Shown one piece after another: positions 33,741 through 46,033 of a stretch of 64,000 nt of DNA. A program made the translations under genes and the position numbers. Below the pieces are notes generated by a model. It ran no database searches. It was not told where the DNA came from and was given only the letters and a program-made list of their open reading frames with translations. Every line of letters begins with the position of its first letter. Position 1 is the stretch's first letter. The stretch comes from Panagrolaimus kolymaensis (taxonomy: Eukaryota; Nematoda; Chromadorea; Rhabditida; Panagrolaimidae), in the NCBI GenBank assembly GCA_028622995.1, contig JAJQJQ010000013.1, positions 3,224,001 to 3,288,000 on the forward strand, read 5' to 3'.

Positions 33741-35068
33741 TATTATATTTAATGATTACATAAGTTAAATATCGTTATTTTCATAAATTTCTGTAAGTAT
33801 GGCATGCAAATTTTCTTTATTTTTTATTCCCTGCTTTTTTATTGTTGTTATTTTTCTAATAAATTTTTTGTATGTACATTTACATGAAATAATTTTATAG
33901 AGATTTTCAAAGAGTTTTGAAAAATCCAAATCAAAGAGACTTTTTAAAAATGATTGAGATTGTAAAAGAAAGAAAAACGAGCAAAAATGAGAAAAATGAG
34001 TAAAATTTTCCCATGAAGACATTGTTAACCATTGTAGACAATAAATATGAATAACAATGACCTTCTTCTTTATCAGTGACACCATTTTTACTTTTCAAAA
34101 AAACATTAAGAAACAAGCATCAATGAGTCATACAAAACCTTTCTATTTGATGATGATGCCATAATGCGATTATATTGATTGGATTTTTTCGTTTATTGGT
34201 TGACCTTAAAAAATATTTAAAGCAAAGCATAAACAAAGCCTTTGAGATAAATTTATTTTATTGATTGCACGAAGAAAAAAAATTCAATTACGGCTGCATT
34301 GTCGCCGCGTCATCATCACGACTATCCAGATTTTATCAAATAAGCTTTCAAAAAAATAAGAGAACATTCGAAAAGCATTTTTATTATTCAATTCTAACAT
34401 TTTTTTAAATGTAACTGCCGGTCGACCAACCAACGGCGGCGCTAATAAATATATATATCAATTTTTTTTTATTTCTCGTAATGCATAAAAAAACACTCAT
34501 GAACCATTCTTTTTTTGTTAATCGCGTCTTCGGTTCTATTTAAAAAAAGGAGTTTTTTTTGCTGACAATCTTTTTTTGGAAGAAAGAGTAAAAGCAATGG
34601 CTTTAATAAATTTATTAAATCCATATTAATCATGCATCATCCCATTGATTTTGAAATATGGGTGCGCACTAACCTTTTTTTGTTTATTGTTATGGTTGCT
34701 TCTATTTTTTTCCAATAATGTGATTACTGGTCATCTTTTTTCCTGGCTGTGGTGGCGTGTGTATGGGTTGTGTGTCATCTTTTCTTCTTTTTTTGTTTAT
34801 CTATAAACTCGTTGTTCGTTATCAGCGCAGCGTTTTAATTGAGACGACAACATTTTTTTTCGGTCGATGTTTTTTTGCGTTTATTCTGCTTATTTGATTT
34901 TCATTCATAGCAACAAAAAAAACTGGGTGATTTAAAAAATTCTGCGCTTTTTTTTAGTTAAATAATTAACATTTTTTTCTTCACTAAAATATTTATAAAT
35001 AATCTTTTTTGTTTTTAAGATTTTTTTTGTTGCGTTAATTTCTAAAGAAAAAAACGCTGGTGAAAAAA
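33741..35068. other. intergenic upstream of the dynamin-like gene
   Basis: AT-rich with T-runs. Short minus-strand ORFs at 33765-34116 lack features. Nothing else supported. Confidence 0.55.
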
Positions 35069-38000
35069 ATGGATTCATTAATATCAGTTATTAGTGAACT
35101 TCGAGAAATTAATTCCATTATTGGAAGAGGTAAAATTGAATTACCTCAAATTGTTACTGTTGGATCACAAGTAAGTTCAAAGCTTCAAAATTGGGCGTCG
35201 CCTTCTATTTTAATAAACTCAAATTTTAACTTCTCTGAATTACAAACTTTGAAATTTCTAACTATTCTGTAATTTTTTGAATATATAACTAAAATAAATA
35301 ACTTTTTTTAGTCGTCTGGCAAAAGCTCGGTCCTCGAAAGCATAGTTGGATGGGATTTTCTTCCACGTGGTAATGGCATTGTCACTCGTCGACCACTAGT
35401 TTTAAATTTGGTAACTGTTCGTGACGATGATCCAAGACGAAAGCAATTACAAATGGATGGAGATTGGGCGACATTTTCGCATATGCCGGGTCAAATTTTT
35501 ACTGACTTTGAAAAAGTTCGAAAAGAAATTGAAAAGGATACTATCAAAGTAGCAGGCGATAACAAAGTAAGAATATATCCAAATTTTGTAGAAAATTATA
35601 AATTTTTTAATTTCAGGACATTTCTGAAACTCCCATAAATTTGACAATTTATTCTGAAAAAGTTATTGATTTATCATTGGTGGATTTACCAGGATCCATT
35701 AGATTGACTTTACCAAATCAATCTGTAACCATTAAAGTAAGTTTTTTAGCGACTTGAAAACTTTCATTTTACCTTCCATTAATTTGAATATATATTTTTA
35801 GCAAGACATCGAAAAAATAATTGATCATTACCTCAAAAGCCCAAAATCTCTCATTCTTGCTGTAACCCCAGCAAACGCGGATATTTCCACCTCGGATGCT
35901 TTATATTATGCAAAAAAGTATGATCCTGAAGGAAAAAGAACCCTTTGTGTTTTAACTAAAATTGATATCATGGATCGTGGAACGGATGCATATGAAATGC
36001 TCACGGGTAAAACCATTCCAGTTAAACTTGGAATTATTGGAGTTCTCAATCGATCTCAAGAAGAAATAAATAATAATAAAAGTATTGAAGAATGTCAAGG
36101 AAATGAAGAAATGTTTTTTCGAACTAATTATCCTTCAATCGCAGCAAAAAATGGAAGAAAATATTTAACTACGCAACTTAATAAAGTAAGTTCAATGGAT
36201 TAAATCGCCACAAAAAAATTAATTCAAAAAATACTGTTTAAAAAAAATTTTGGTTGTAAAAGCCTTAAATTTTTTTGATTTTTTTTTCTTACCAAAATAG
36301 AGTGAATTTAATTTCTAAGTAGTCAAAGGAAATAAAAAATATATGAGAAAGAAAAAAATTTCTTGGTTGATATGCCAGAATTATTCTTTATTTTAAAACG
36401 ATGGACAATCTTTTTTTTTGGACAAAAGTAACTTTATAAAAATCAAATAATTTATTGGCAAAATTTGGCTATTTTTATTTGCTAAAACATAAAATTTTAG
36501 TTATTGATAAATCACATAGCTGAAAACCTTCCCGGGTTGAGAGATGCCATTGATAATATGACTATTGAGCAACGAACAATTTTGGATGATCTCGGAGATG
36601 CTCCACCCGAAGATGAATCGTCAAAACAAACAACAAATAAAGTAATTCGAAATTTTACGGAATTATTCAAAAATTTACTTGATGGAAATCAAGATAATAT
36701 TGAAACCGATAAAATGTAAGCATTTATTTTTGGTGGAAAAAAAATATATAAAAATGGATAATTTAAGAGTTGGTGGTGCAATGATAAATATGGCTTTTCG
36801 AGAATTTGGAAGCTTTAAAGAAATTAAACCTGATGATGGTTTAACTCAAGAAGTTGTCATCAATGCAATGAGAAATGCTCATGTAAGTTTGTTGAATAGT
36901 TATGAGACTGAACACTTTTTTGCACAAAAAAATTGTTTTAGCACTAAAAACTACAAAGATAAATAATTTTTTGGTTATCTTTTTTTAAGTTTAAAGATTC
37001 TTATAAAAAAAATAAACTTTTTCTGCATTTTTAGCGCAGATTTTAAAACTAAATAGCTTTTGTAAAATTTTGGCGCCAAAAATATTTAAAAAAATTAAAT
37101 TTATTGAGAAATGTCTTTTAGTTTGAGCTTTTTTATGTTATGGTATGCCCAATAATAATACTCCTTCCATTTTTAAGGGTACTCGAGTTCCCATGTTCAT
37201 TCCAGAACATTGCTTTATTCAACTTTCTAAACGTCAAATCCGTCGATTAAAAGATCCAAGCATTGCATTTGTGGATACCATCAAAAACTTATTACTCGAA
37301 ATTGTGGATTATTGCACTTCCAAAATAATTGAAAATGAAAAGAATCGTTTCCCGAGACTTTATAAACGAATTAACAAAGTCGCATGTGATACAGTAAATT
37401 TGAGACTTTCGCCAACAAAAACATTTGTTGAAAAAATTGTTGATATGCAAATTAATTATATTAATATTCGACATCCTGAATTTGATTTTGATCGATTATT
37501 GAATGAAGCAAATAACCAAACACTTTGGGCTTCACCGACTTCACTTCCTGAAAATTCGCCTCCAGATGATTCAAGAAGCCGAACCAATACAGCTGCTTCA
37601 GCTCCTCTCGCCCAGCCTCTTTCATTTGTTTTTGAAAATGGTAAAGATAGCGATATCGAAGATTTCCTTCCCCCACCTCCTCCAAGAAGAGGAGGAGGGA
37701 ATAACTGGGAAGAAAAGAAAGAAAAACCAATTTCAACCCCGCCGCTTCAACAACAACAACTAAAACAACCAAATCATTTATATGCACCCGATCAAATTGA
37801 ATTGGATCAATGTAAAAAATTACGTAAGTTTGCTTGATTATTCAAATTTTTTAAAGTTAAATATTTCAAAAAATTTCCATAGGTAAAAACTAACTAAAAT
37901 TTCTGAGAAAATTTTTTATTTAATTATTATTTAAAATTTTTGGCCCTGGCACGAAAAGTCCTAATCATGGTTTTGAAATGAAATATTTTAACAAAAAATT

Positions 38001-38314
38001 TCATTATGACGGAATAATTATGCTAATTTATTTTTTCATTTTTAGAGAGCTATGTAATTCAATATTACAAAATTGTATGTAATTCATTGCAATATATGCT
38101 TCCAAAAGCAATTATGATGGAATTAGTCAATCATATCAAAGATAATCTTTCTGAAGAATTAGAAAAACATATTTCTGCTTTGGACAATGTTGTTAAAGAA
38201 CTTACAAGAGAAAGTGAAGCCATCACAGAAAAGCGAAAACAAACCCTTTTGAAAATTGAAGAATTAGAAAAGGCTAAAGCTCTCCTTCAAAATATTACTG
38301 AAGTGGATTTTTAA
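35069..38314 (+). CDS. drp-1: dynamin-related GTPase, DRP-1-like (organelle fission)
   Basis: Eight exons (35069-35170, 35312-35566, 35617-35736, 35802-36185, 36501-36715, 36768-36882, 37178-37823, 38046-38314) give 701 aa, close to the roughly 710 aa of DRP-1. GTPase motifs: G1 [13 protein letters not shown], switch [12 protein letters not shown]3 VDLPG, G4 [14 protein letters not shown]5 GVLNRSQ. The stalk follows ([16 protein letters not shown]..., then [22 protein letters not shown]). The GED closes the protein ([24 protein letters not shown]...). The variable segment between stalk and GED carries [16 protein letters not shown]-1 assembles on mitochondria and peroxisomes and drives scission. 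It is diverged from animal DRP1 after G3 ([12 protein letters not shown]), so a fast-evolving paralog is possible. Intron 5 is 52 bp and its acceptor is TTTAAG. Confidence 0.85.
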
Positions 38315-38446
38315 AAAGTGAATTACTTAAAATAGAATTGTTACTTTGTACCTTTTTTAAACTCACATTTTGATGAGCTTTTGCAACAAAAAAAATTGAT
38401 AGTTTTTATTAAATTTTTATTTGTTTCATATTTTTAATAAATTTCT

Positions 38447-39340
38447 GCTGATATACCATACCGTCTTGAAAAGATAAATTTTTTGATAAAAAAGAAATTT
38501 AAAGTCTACATTATTCAACGATTTAAAAAATAATTGTGATTGTTGCAGGAGGATTTTTGTTCGTTTTTGTATACATTGCTGAGTATATCTAAAAATGAAG
38601 AATCTGGAGGCGATGTATACAGTAATATATCTACCACAACTTCTTGAACTTAAAAACCCATAGTAAATTTAAACTAAGATTTTTGTATTCTAATAATTTT
38701 TTTATTATTTCCTTATCTATTCTTATTTTTTTTTTCTTACACTAAGAAAGTTTTAATTTACAATTTTGTAGTTATTTAATTTTATATAAATTGAAAAGAA
38801 TTGTTTCTTTTTCATTTAAAGGATTTTAAACATTTGAACTTGAAGCCCAACTTTTTCCAATTCATGGTGTGTGTTATTTCTATATAATCCCACTAATAAT
38901 TCTAAGAAAACAAACTTTTTTTGTATGTTCTTTTCCAATATTATCATAGCCCAATTAAGTTTTTTAATTTTCGAAACTAAAAGTAACTACGTTTTATTGT
39001 TTTGCTTGAGAAACTCTAAGGAAGCGATTAGATTTTTGGTTTCCAAATTTAAAGAAAAGCAAATCTTTTCCAAGTATCGACGACATGCATAATAAAAAAA
39101 ACAGGGATACAAAACACTTTTAGCTGAAAATAATTTTCTTTTTTTACTTATGAAATGCCCATAAATAATGGGTGTATTAAATATTGTATTTAGCTTCGTA
39201 GAGTTGTCGAGAATTTGAATTCAGAAAAAACAGGGTTTGAAGGAAATGAAACGGATATGATTGATTCTTGGGGTTTAGAGATTTCTACAAATTATAGAAA
39301 ATGTTTTTCACACGAACGACCTAATTTTCTTGTTTATTCT
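38447..39340. repeat. duplicated non-coding segment, copy 2
   Basis: Collinear, diverged copy of 7250-8200, same orientation. It lies between the dynamin-like gene and a receptor fragment, whereas copy 1 lies just downstream of a full Srg-like gene. No conserved ORF. Confidence 0.7.
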
Positions 39341-39565
39341 AGTACAGTTTTTAGACAACATGTGAAAATAAAACAAATTAAAAATATAATAAACTGTAGT
39401 AATTAATTACTAAAAGTACGCTTCTTAAGCTTTAACCTTTTATAGTATTTTAAATAAAAAACTTTAGTATTATTAATTACATTTAAGCTTAACTTAATTT
39501 TATAATAAAAAAAATGATCTAAAAAAGCAATTTTTTTTTCATTTATAAATTTATACTTATAAAAT

Positions 39566-39730
39566 ATGGTTAATCCACCAATTGCGGACATCTTTTATCA
39601 AGTTTCTCGAGGTTGTTCCTATTGTTCACGAGGGATGGAGCTATTTGTTGTCATATTTTTGACATTTCAATATTTCAAACCTAAAACTTGTTATAATTCT
39701 GCTTACTTTGTAATTTTAAATATTGGATAC
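39566..39730 (+). pseudogene. Srg-like receptor fragment (N-terminus only)
   Basis: 55 codons homologous to the start of the 6020 gene: MVNPPIADIFYQ..., CSRGMELFVVIFLTFQYFK, then NSAYFVILNIGY. After GY the similarity ends abruptly and the frame stops at 39817 in unrelated AT-rich DNA. The TM3 signature and all later segments are absent. It is a truncated third copy carried with the duplicated segment at 38447. Confidence 0.8.
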
Positions 39731-39817
39731 AAATATGTTATTGAAAAAAATAGAGTCCCTCAAAAAATAAATTCAAAAGAATATGTGTTTTCCTATATTT
39801 CGGAAAGAATAACTTAA

Positions 39818-40324
39818 GATTTTTTTAAAAACAACATATGTATACATTTCTCCAAATATACGATTTAATTAGATTTGAGAAACAAAAAAAAAGACTTAGT
39901 TTCAAGATTAACAACCTCACTTATTGATAATTAACAAATTAAATAATGTGGCTTGGGTTAGCTAAAAACATGGTAAAGACAAATATATTAGAATAAATTT
40001 TTGGAGAAAAAATTTGCAAAAACCGATTGTTGTTTGGTTGAAAAGAAAAAAAAGAAAAATAAATAATTATATTGGGGCTCTCACTTAACTCAAATTTGAG
40101 ATTACGCCATGTTTTTACGTGGACTCCCACCTAACTAAAATTTGAGCTTACGATATGTTTTACCTCCAACCGCGAAACTTCATTGTCATTCCATTTCTAA
40201 ATTTTTTGTAAATTTTACCAAGCTTTTCAAAGCTTTTTTCGAAGTTTTTTGTATTTTTTTAATGTTTTCATTAACTTTCAAAATCTTTCGAAATCGACTT
40301 GAAAATGTACGTTCCGCTAGGGAA
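39818..40324. other. intergenic, with small tandem repeat
   Basis: AT-rich; two diverged 46-bp copies at 40075-40166, otherwise nothing. Confidence 0.5.
40075..40166. repeat. 46-bp tandem duplication
   Basis: CTCTCACTTAACTCAAATTT is repeated as CTCCCACCTAACTAAAATTT 46 bp later, each followed by GAGMTTACGMYATGTTTT. Confidence 0.55.
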
Positions 40325-40590
40325 CAGGCCTCTTCCTTCGGCCCTAGGCCCTAGGCCGGCCCGGCCCGCGGGCCGGCCTAGGGCCGAAGTTTGACGGGCC
40401 AAGGCCGGCCGGGCCGAACATTTTCAAGAAAATAAAAAAAAACCAAAGGGGATACCAAGGCAAAAAAAAATAGGCCCGCGGGCCGGCCCAGGGCCGGGCC
40501 GGGCTGGGCCCATATTTGAATGGGCCAGGCCGGGCCGGGCCCAAGATAGGCGGGCCGGGCCGGCAAAACCCGGCCCGTGAAAGAGGCCTG
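40325..40590. mobile_element. GC-rich hAT-type MITE, copy 1 (266 bp)
   Basis: Terminal inverted repeats CAGGCCTCTTCC and GAAAGAGGCCTG, with a perfect 8-bp target duplication CTAGGGAA at 40317-40324 and 40591-40598. The body is GGCC/CCGG-rich with a short AT-rich middle containing ATACCAAGGCAAAAAAAA, shared with the copy at 58015. The 8-bp duplication and CAGG ends fit the hAT superfamily. ORFs across it are composition artefacts. Confidence 0.85.
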
Positions 40591-40886
40591 CTAGGGAATC
40601 AAATTTGGTTTTTTACGTGAGAAACTACAGCTTGCGTCACAGCTGTTTTTTTACGAAAAGCTTTTTATTAAATTCTGTTTATGGTTTTTTGAATTATCTG
40701 TAGCCATCTTGAACTTTATGACTACAGATAAAAACTCTTTTCTTTTTTGTGTATTATTTGATCTTTATTTTTAAACCCCCTGTATAATTGCTTTTTAAAA
40801 TTATTAAACAAATTTCATTTGCACTCTTCTTTCACATCTTTATAACTGTCTATTAAAGAAAGTGCAAGATTTGATAAATGAAAAGG

Positions 40887-41549
40887 CTAGAGGTTGTGTA
40901 GTCATAAAAAAGGCCAAAAGGACAGACTCAACTCCCTATCAGACGAACATACTGCTTGGTTTCTTTTAGATTATATTTTAAAAAAGAGCCACGGCTGCGA
41001 TAAGCGACATGCATGAAAGTCATTTGGAAGTGAAGGTTTTTCTGTTCCAAACGTTATTGATTTTTTTTCTCAAAGGCGATGCTAGAAAAGAATATGAAAA
41101 TAAGTTGAACCCCTTTGCTTTTAATTGATTTCATAAGAGTGAATACAAAGAATCCAACTTTATTAGAACTTTTTCTAAAATTTAAACAAAAAATTCGATA
41201 AAATTTTTTTTATGTAATACACCGTTAAGGGCTATGAAAAGTTTCCAGCAAATTTATTTTTAATTTTATTTATGGATTGAAATAAAACTTAAATATTTAA
41301 ATTAAATTAAATTAAAAGCAAAGGGGTTCAACTTATTTTCATATTCTTTTCTAGCATCGCCTTTGAGAAAAAAAATCAATAACGTTTGGAACAGAAAAAC
41401 CTTCACTTCCAAATGACTTTCATGCATGTCGCTTATCGCAGCCGTGGCTCTTTTTTAAAATATAATCTAAAAGAAACCAAGCAGTATGTTCGTCTGATAG
41501 GGAGTTGAGTCTGTCCTTTTGGCCTTTTTTATGACTACACAACCTCTAG
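40887..41549. mobile_element. foldback element with 239-bp near-perfect arms
   Basis: Left arm 40887-41125 begins CTAGAGGTTGTGTAGTCATA; right arm 41311-41549 ends with its complement. The arms look nearly identical. The 185-bp centre is AT-rich and non-coding. Outer ends are CTAG palindromes; the target duplication is not clear. Confidence 0.8.
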
Positions 41550-42420
41550 AAAAAATAAATTTTCCGAAAAAAAATAACGTATAATTACCTTATCTTTTTT
41601 GACCCCTTCCTCCCCCTCCCTCCAAAAAATTCCCTGCCCTTTCTCGAGGTATGGCTGCTCAACAACCAATATTTTGGAGAAATCGTTTCTCAGCGAGTGA
41701 ATCAAGGATGACTCAAATAGTTCCAATTTAAAATCGTTATTGAATAAAATGGTTTAATCTTAACAAATTTTTTATTTAATGCATTATTTATCATTTTATG
41801 TTTTTAAACTGTGTAATTTAATTAAAAAAGTAAAATAATTTAAAGAAATTTTTTTGTTTGTTTAAAATATTTGAAAACCATAATTCTATTCTATATTTTT
41901 TTTAAGCTTCTTACAAAAAAATCATAGAAAAAACAGATACACAAAAAAAGGGTGAGAATCAAATCAATAAAAAGAATAAAATAAAATATTATATTTATTA
42001 ATATATGTTGTGTCTGCAATTTTGTTACAAACTATAACTTTTTTTTAAGTCCGCTAGTTCAATTAAAATCACCACATTTAAAAAGAAAAACTTCCAAAAA
42101 TTAGGAAAAAAAAAGTATTTTTAGAGATTAGTTTGCTGCAAGCATAAATTTATCGAAACGAAACACTTTCACTAATTTAATTGGTAAACATTTTGCATGA
42201 CGCGTTGGGATTAGTTGTTCCATTTTTCTTTTTTTTTGTGTTTAGCAAAGGAAAGGAAAGTGAGAGTGAGGGATTTATAACTCTTTTAGAAATTGGTGGT
42301 AGATGGTAGTTATTTTACTTTCTCGGGTTAAACGAACAAAAAAAATTTGTTTATAAAATACGTGAGATTTTTAATAGAAAAAAAATTGTCTGCAAAATAA
42401 TTTATTTTATTTTGTTAAAA
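41550..42420. other. intergenic upstream of the transporter gene
   Basis: AT-rich. No gene, repeat or RNA seen. Confidence 0.55.
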
Positions 42421-44879
42421 ATGTTGGTAAATGAAAATAGTAGCTCTAGCTCTAAAACTTCCACATCAATATTATTAACATCGTCATCGATACAAGAACT
42501 TTCACCCACTCCAAAACGAATAATTATTAAATTATTTTTGATTGGAAGTGTCTTAACTTGTACATCCAATTGCTTTAGTTCCTATGCTCATGCAGCATTA
42601 AATGGAGCTGTGATTGAAGTGGACCATTTTATTAATATTAGTTATGCTAGACGTGGAGCTAATTTATCTGAAAATCAAGTTCGAATTTTACGTGATGTTT
42701 TGATGAGTTCATGGTATGCAGGACAAATACCTGGAGGATTATTTTCCCCTCTTATTACAGATCGATGGGGAAGGAAAGGTAATGATGATTTTTCTTTTCT
42801 TTTATTCGAGTTAAAGGGTGTCTCTCAGAGCAAAATAGGAAAGTCCTTAGGACGGTTCCTTTTGTTTTTTTCGAAACTTTTAGAAAATGATTTTGCACGG
42901 AAAAAGGCATTTTAATGCTAGAAACACCTTCAGTAAGGAAAAAATTTTTCTAGATTGTTGAGAGAGTCCCTTTAATGTTGCATGGAAATAGCTTATTTAA
43001 TGTCAAACAGTAGTTCCGGGATTCTTTTAAATGTTAAAAAAATTTGTTCTGCCATTATCCACAAGCTTCACCACTTATCCGCATATAAAGCAACGAACTT
43101 TTTTACTTTTCTTTATGGCGGATATTTTTTCTCGAGTGCCCTAGTAAAATCAAAATAGACTTTATACATCTCTTTTAAAATATCTCTTTTATTCCACATA
43201 AATAGTGTTGGATCATGCGGGGAATTAAAGCACCAGAATAGTTTTTTTTGAACGTTATAAGCCAGATTAATACGTTTTTAGGGGCTTATCTACTTGCAAC
43301 TGGAATGATGACAATTGCAATGGCAATTCAATCCACTGCAATAATAATAAAATTACCTGAAATGCTTATGTTTGGAAGGTTGATGGCTTCATTGTTTTCA
43401 CCTATGAGTGACGCAGTGGCAATTATGTATCTTCAAGAAATATCTCCTCGAAAACTTCGAGGTGTTCTTAGTTCATTGTTTAATACTGGGTATGCGGCTA
43501 TGGCATTGATAGGAATAATTTTAGGAATGGATGGAATTTTTGGTAAAAATTTAGTTATTTTATTGTCTATTCCTATCATACCTGGATGCCTAGCATTTTT
43601 TTTTTTATTATGGTTACCAGAAACTCCAAAATTTTTAATGATTTCTACGTAAGTTGTTTACTTGCTTGCTTAAATTGTCGATCTTTTTAACTTTTTTTAA
43701 AAAGTTTCGAAAAAAAGTCTAAACTTTTCGAAATAAAATTGATTCGCAAACCAATCAAAAAAAATTCTTACAAGGTTGAGAGACATTTTTTTTTTTAAAT
43801 TTTGTTTTGGTTTCGGATTTTTTTTCCAATTATTTTTTTCAAAAAAAAAAAATAAATCTTTAAAATAAAGAAAAAAATGTGAACACTTTAATTTTTTTTT
43901 GCTTCTTTCAAAAAATTCATGAATCAATAAAAATTAATTTTTTTATTAAAACTTTTTTCTTTTTTTCAGCGGAAATCAAAAAAAGGCATTAAAATCATTA
44001 GAATTTTATCAAGGTATAAAAATTGAAAATCATTTAATTTTGGATGAATATATTCGTGAAGCTAAAACTGATCAAGATGATAATGATGGGGATGGAAGTG
44101 GAACAATGCTGGATTTATTTAAAATTTCTTATCTTCGCAAAGCTTTAATTTTATCTTACGGTGTATTTGCTTTGAGTATGGCTTTCTATGCAGCCATTCT
44201 TCAATCATCTACATATTTTTTCTTATTTATCAAACTTCCACAGTAAGCTTTTCACTTTTTAATAATTTTTTTTATATTATGAAACGAAATTTTTTTTATA
44301 GTCATTTTTCCCAAATTTTATCCACTCTATTAATGGTAACATTTTTGCTTTCCTCTTTTATTGCAAGTATTTTGATAAAAAAATTTGGACGTCGACCATT
44401 AATATTATTTTTTGGAATTGGATCCATAATATGTTTATGTATTTTTGTTTTGGGTGCATCAATAATAAATATATTTCCATTTTTTAAATATATTGCCCTT
44501 ATTGGATTGATGGGATATGTATTATGTTTTGGTTTAGCTATAGGACCGATTGCATGGTTTATTCCAGCTGAATTGGTTCCACTTCGATATCGAGCAAGTA
44601 TGATTTGTTTTTGTCAAGCCATTTGTAGTGTAACTATTGTAGCAACAAGCTTTTTAACTATTCCACTTTTTGATGTAAGCTTTTTCATACACTTTTTTTT
44701 TATAAATTTTATGCTAATTTTTGTTGTTTTAGTTAATTGGAGCATACACCTTCATTCCTTTATTTATCATTCCTTCAACTCTTATTATTATTTATCTTTA
44801 TTTTGTTTTACCTGAAACAAAAGGACGTGAAATACATGAAATTGTTATGGATTTGAAATCTTCTCGATCAAAATTATAA
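42421..44879 (+). CDS. SLC2/GLUT-like major facilitator transporter
   Basis: Five exons (42421-42778, 43282-43648, 43970-44242, 44302-44674, 44733-44879) with matching phases give 505 aa, the usual SLC2 length. Family signatures: DRWGRK after TM2, the TM4-TM5 loop [24 protein letters not shown] after TM6, KKFGRRPLI after TM8, [20 protein letters not shown] at TM10, and LPETKGRE after TM12. GLUT-type carriers move hexoses or related polyols down their gradient through the plasma membrane. The QLS and GPIPWF details are not fully canonical (GPIAWF), so the substrate is uncertain. The N-terminus is Ser/Thr-rich (SSSSKTSTS). Intron 1 is 503 bp. ATG 42421 is the first in-frame ATG. Confidence 0.85.
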
Positions 44880-46033
44880 TTTACTTTTTTTAAGAAAAAA
44901 AATGTTATACAATTTGTTTGAGTAAAATTTATTACTGTAATTGTATGGTAGAGGAATCATTCCAAAATGACGCGTTGCATGAAATGGGTTTTTTCCTTAA
45001 TTAAATATATGTAAATATAATGCATTGTAATTAGTAATAAAAAAGTGAAATATGAATGTTCAAATGAAGGATGGAAAAATTCACGCATCAAAAAGATTCC
45101 ATTTTAAAGCGTTTAATTTTCGTAAATTTTTCACTTGAAAACTCTTAAAAAGACAGACACAAATTTAAAAAAGCTAATGAAAGGGCTCTCAAACATGTAA
45201 TAATTTTCAAACTTTCAAACTTAAATAGCACCAACGACATCATTAAAATCTCAAGAAGCCTTTATGGCCACAAAAAAAAGTAAAGTACAAACATCCAAAA
45301 GTTTTGAATTTAACACATTTGTTTTAATACTCCGTTTCGTGTGTCGTAGACGACGGCTATGGTCGACGCTTACTTGGAAAAGAGTTTGAGACACAAGAAT
45401 AAAAAATAAGTAATAACATGTTTTCTTAATATTTATAAACTTAGAATTGTTTGTCAAAATTTCAACATTTTATTTTTAAGTTTTATTACTAAGCCGCCAG
45501 TTTATTTATCAATGTTTTTGTATTCGTTTTATGTTTATCACCTGTAAAACATTACTTTCTCTTATTATTTTTTTTCATTTAAAAAATTTTTTTAATACGG
45601 TGAACTAAATCAAACATCTCCTTTTCTTATAGTCAAAAATGACAAAAACCCATTATTATTTTTTTTGAAACAAGACAGTCAGTTAAAAATATTTTATTAT
45701 TGAAGTTTAATTCTACATGGGCAGATGTGTCTATCATCTACCTCCAAATTCAAGCTTTCCTAGGCCACACCTTAAACTTTATTAAAATACTCAAATATTC
45801 AAAGGTTTTAGTGCCACAATCTTTTTTTTCCAATTAATATGCAAAAAAATTAACACCACTTTATTGAACAAAATATACCACTAAAAAACGCCAATAAATA
45901 GTAAATAAAAAAATTCACCTGTTTTTATCTTTTCATGTTAAAAATATTTACTTAAAAAAAGTTTTTATTAAACTTTTGGCAAAGTTTATTATTGTTACTT
46001 TTTAAATTTGTTGGAAAATAGTAAGAAATAAGT
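44880..46033. other. intergenic upstream of Srh-like gene
   Basis: AT-rich. Contains two CACCTG E-boxes (45539 and 45916). No gene seen. Confidence 0.55.
45916..45921 (+). promoter_or_regulatory. E-box upstream of intact Srh-like gene
   Basis: AAATTCACCTGTTTTTATC, 118 bp before the ATG at 46034. A second CACCTG is at 45539-45544. The near-equal distance in the split paralog (116 bp) supports function. Confidence 0.6.

Noticed and set aside
40344..40566. GPARPGP-rich reading frames
   Set aside because: They come from GGCC/CCGG runs of the MITE; the same happens at 57984-58355.
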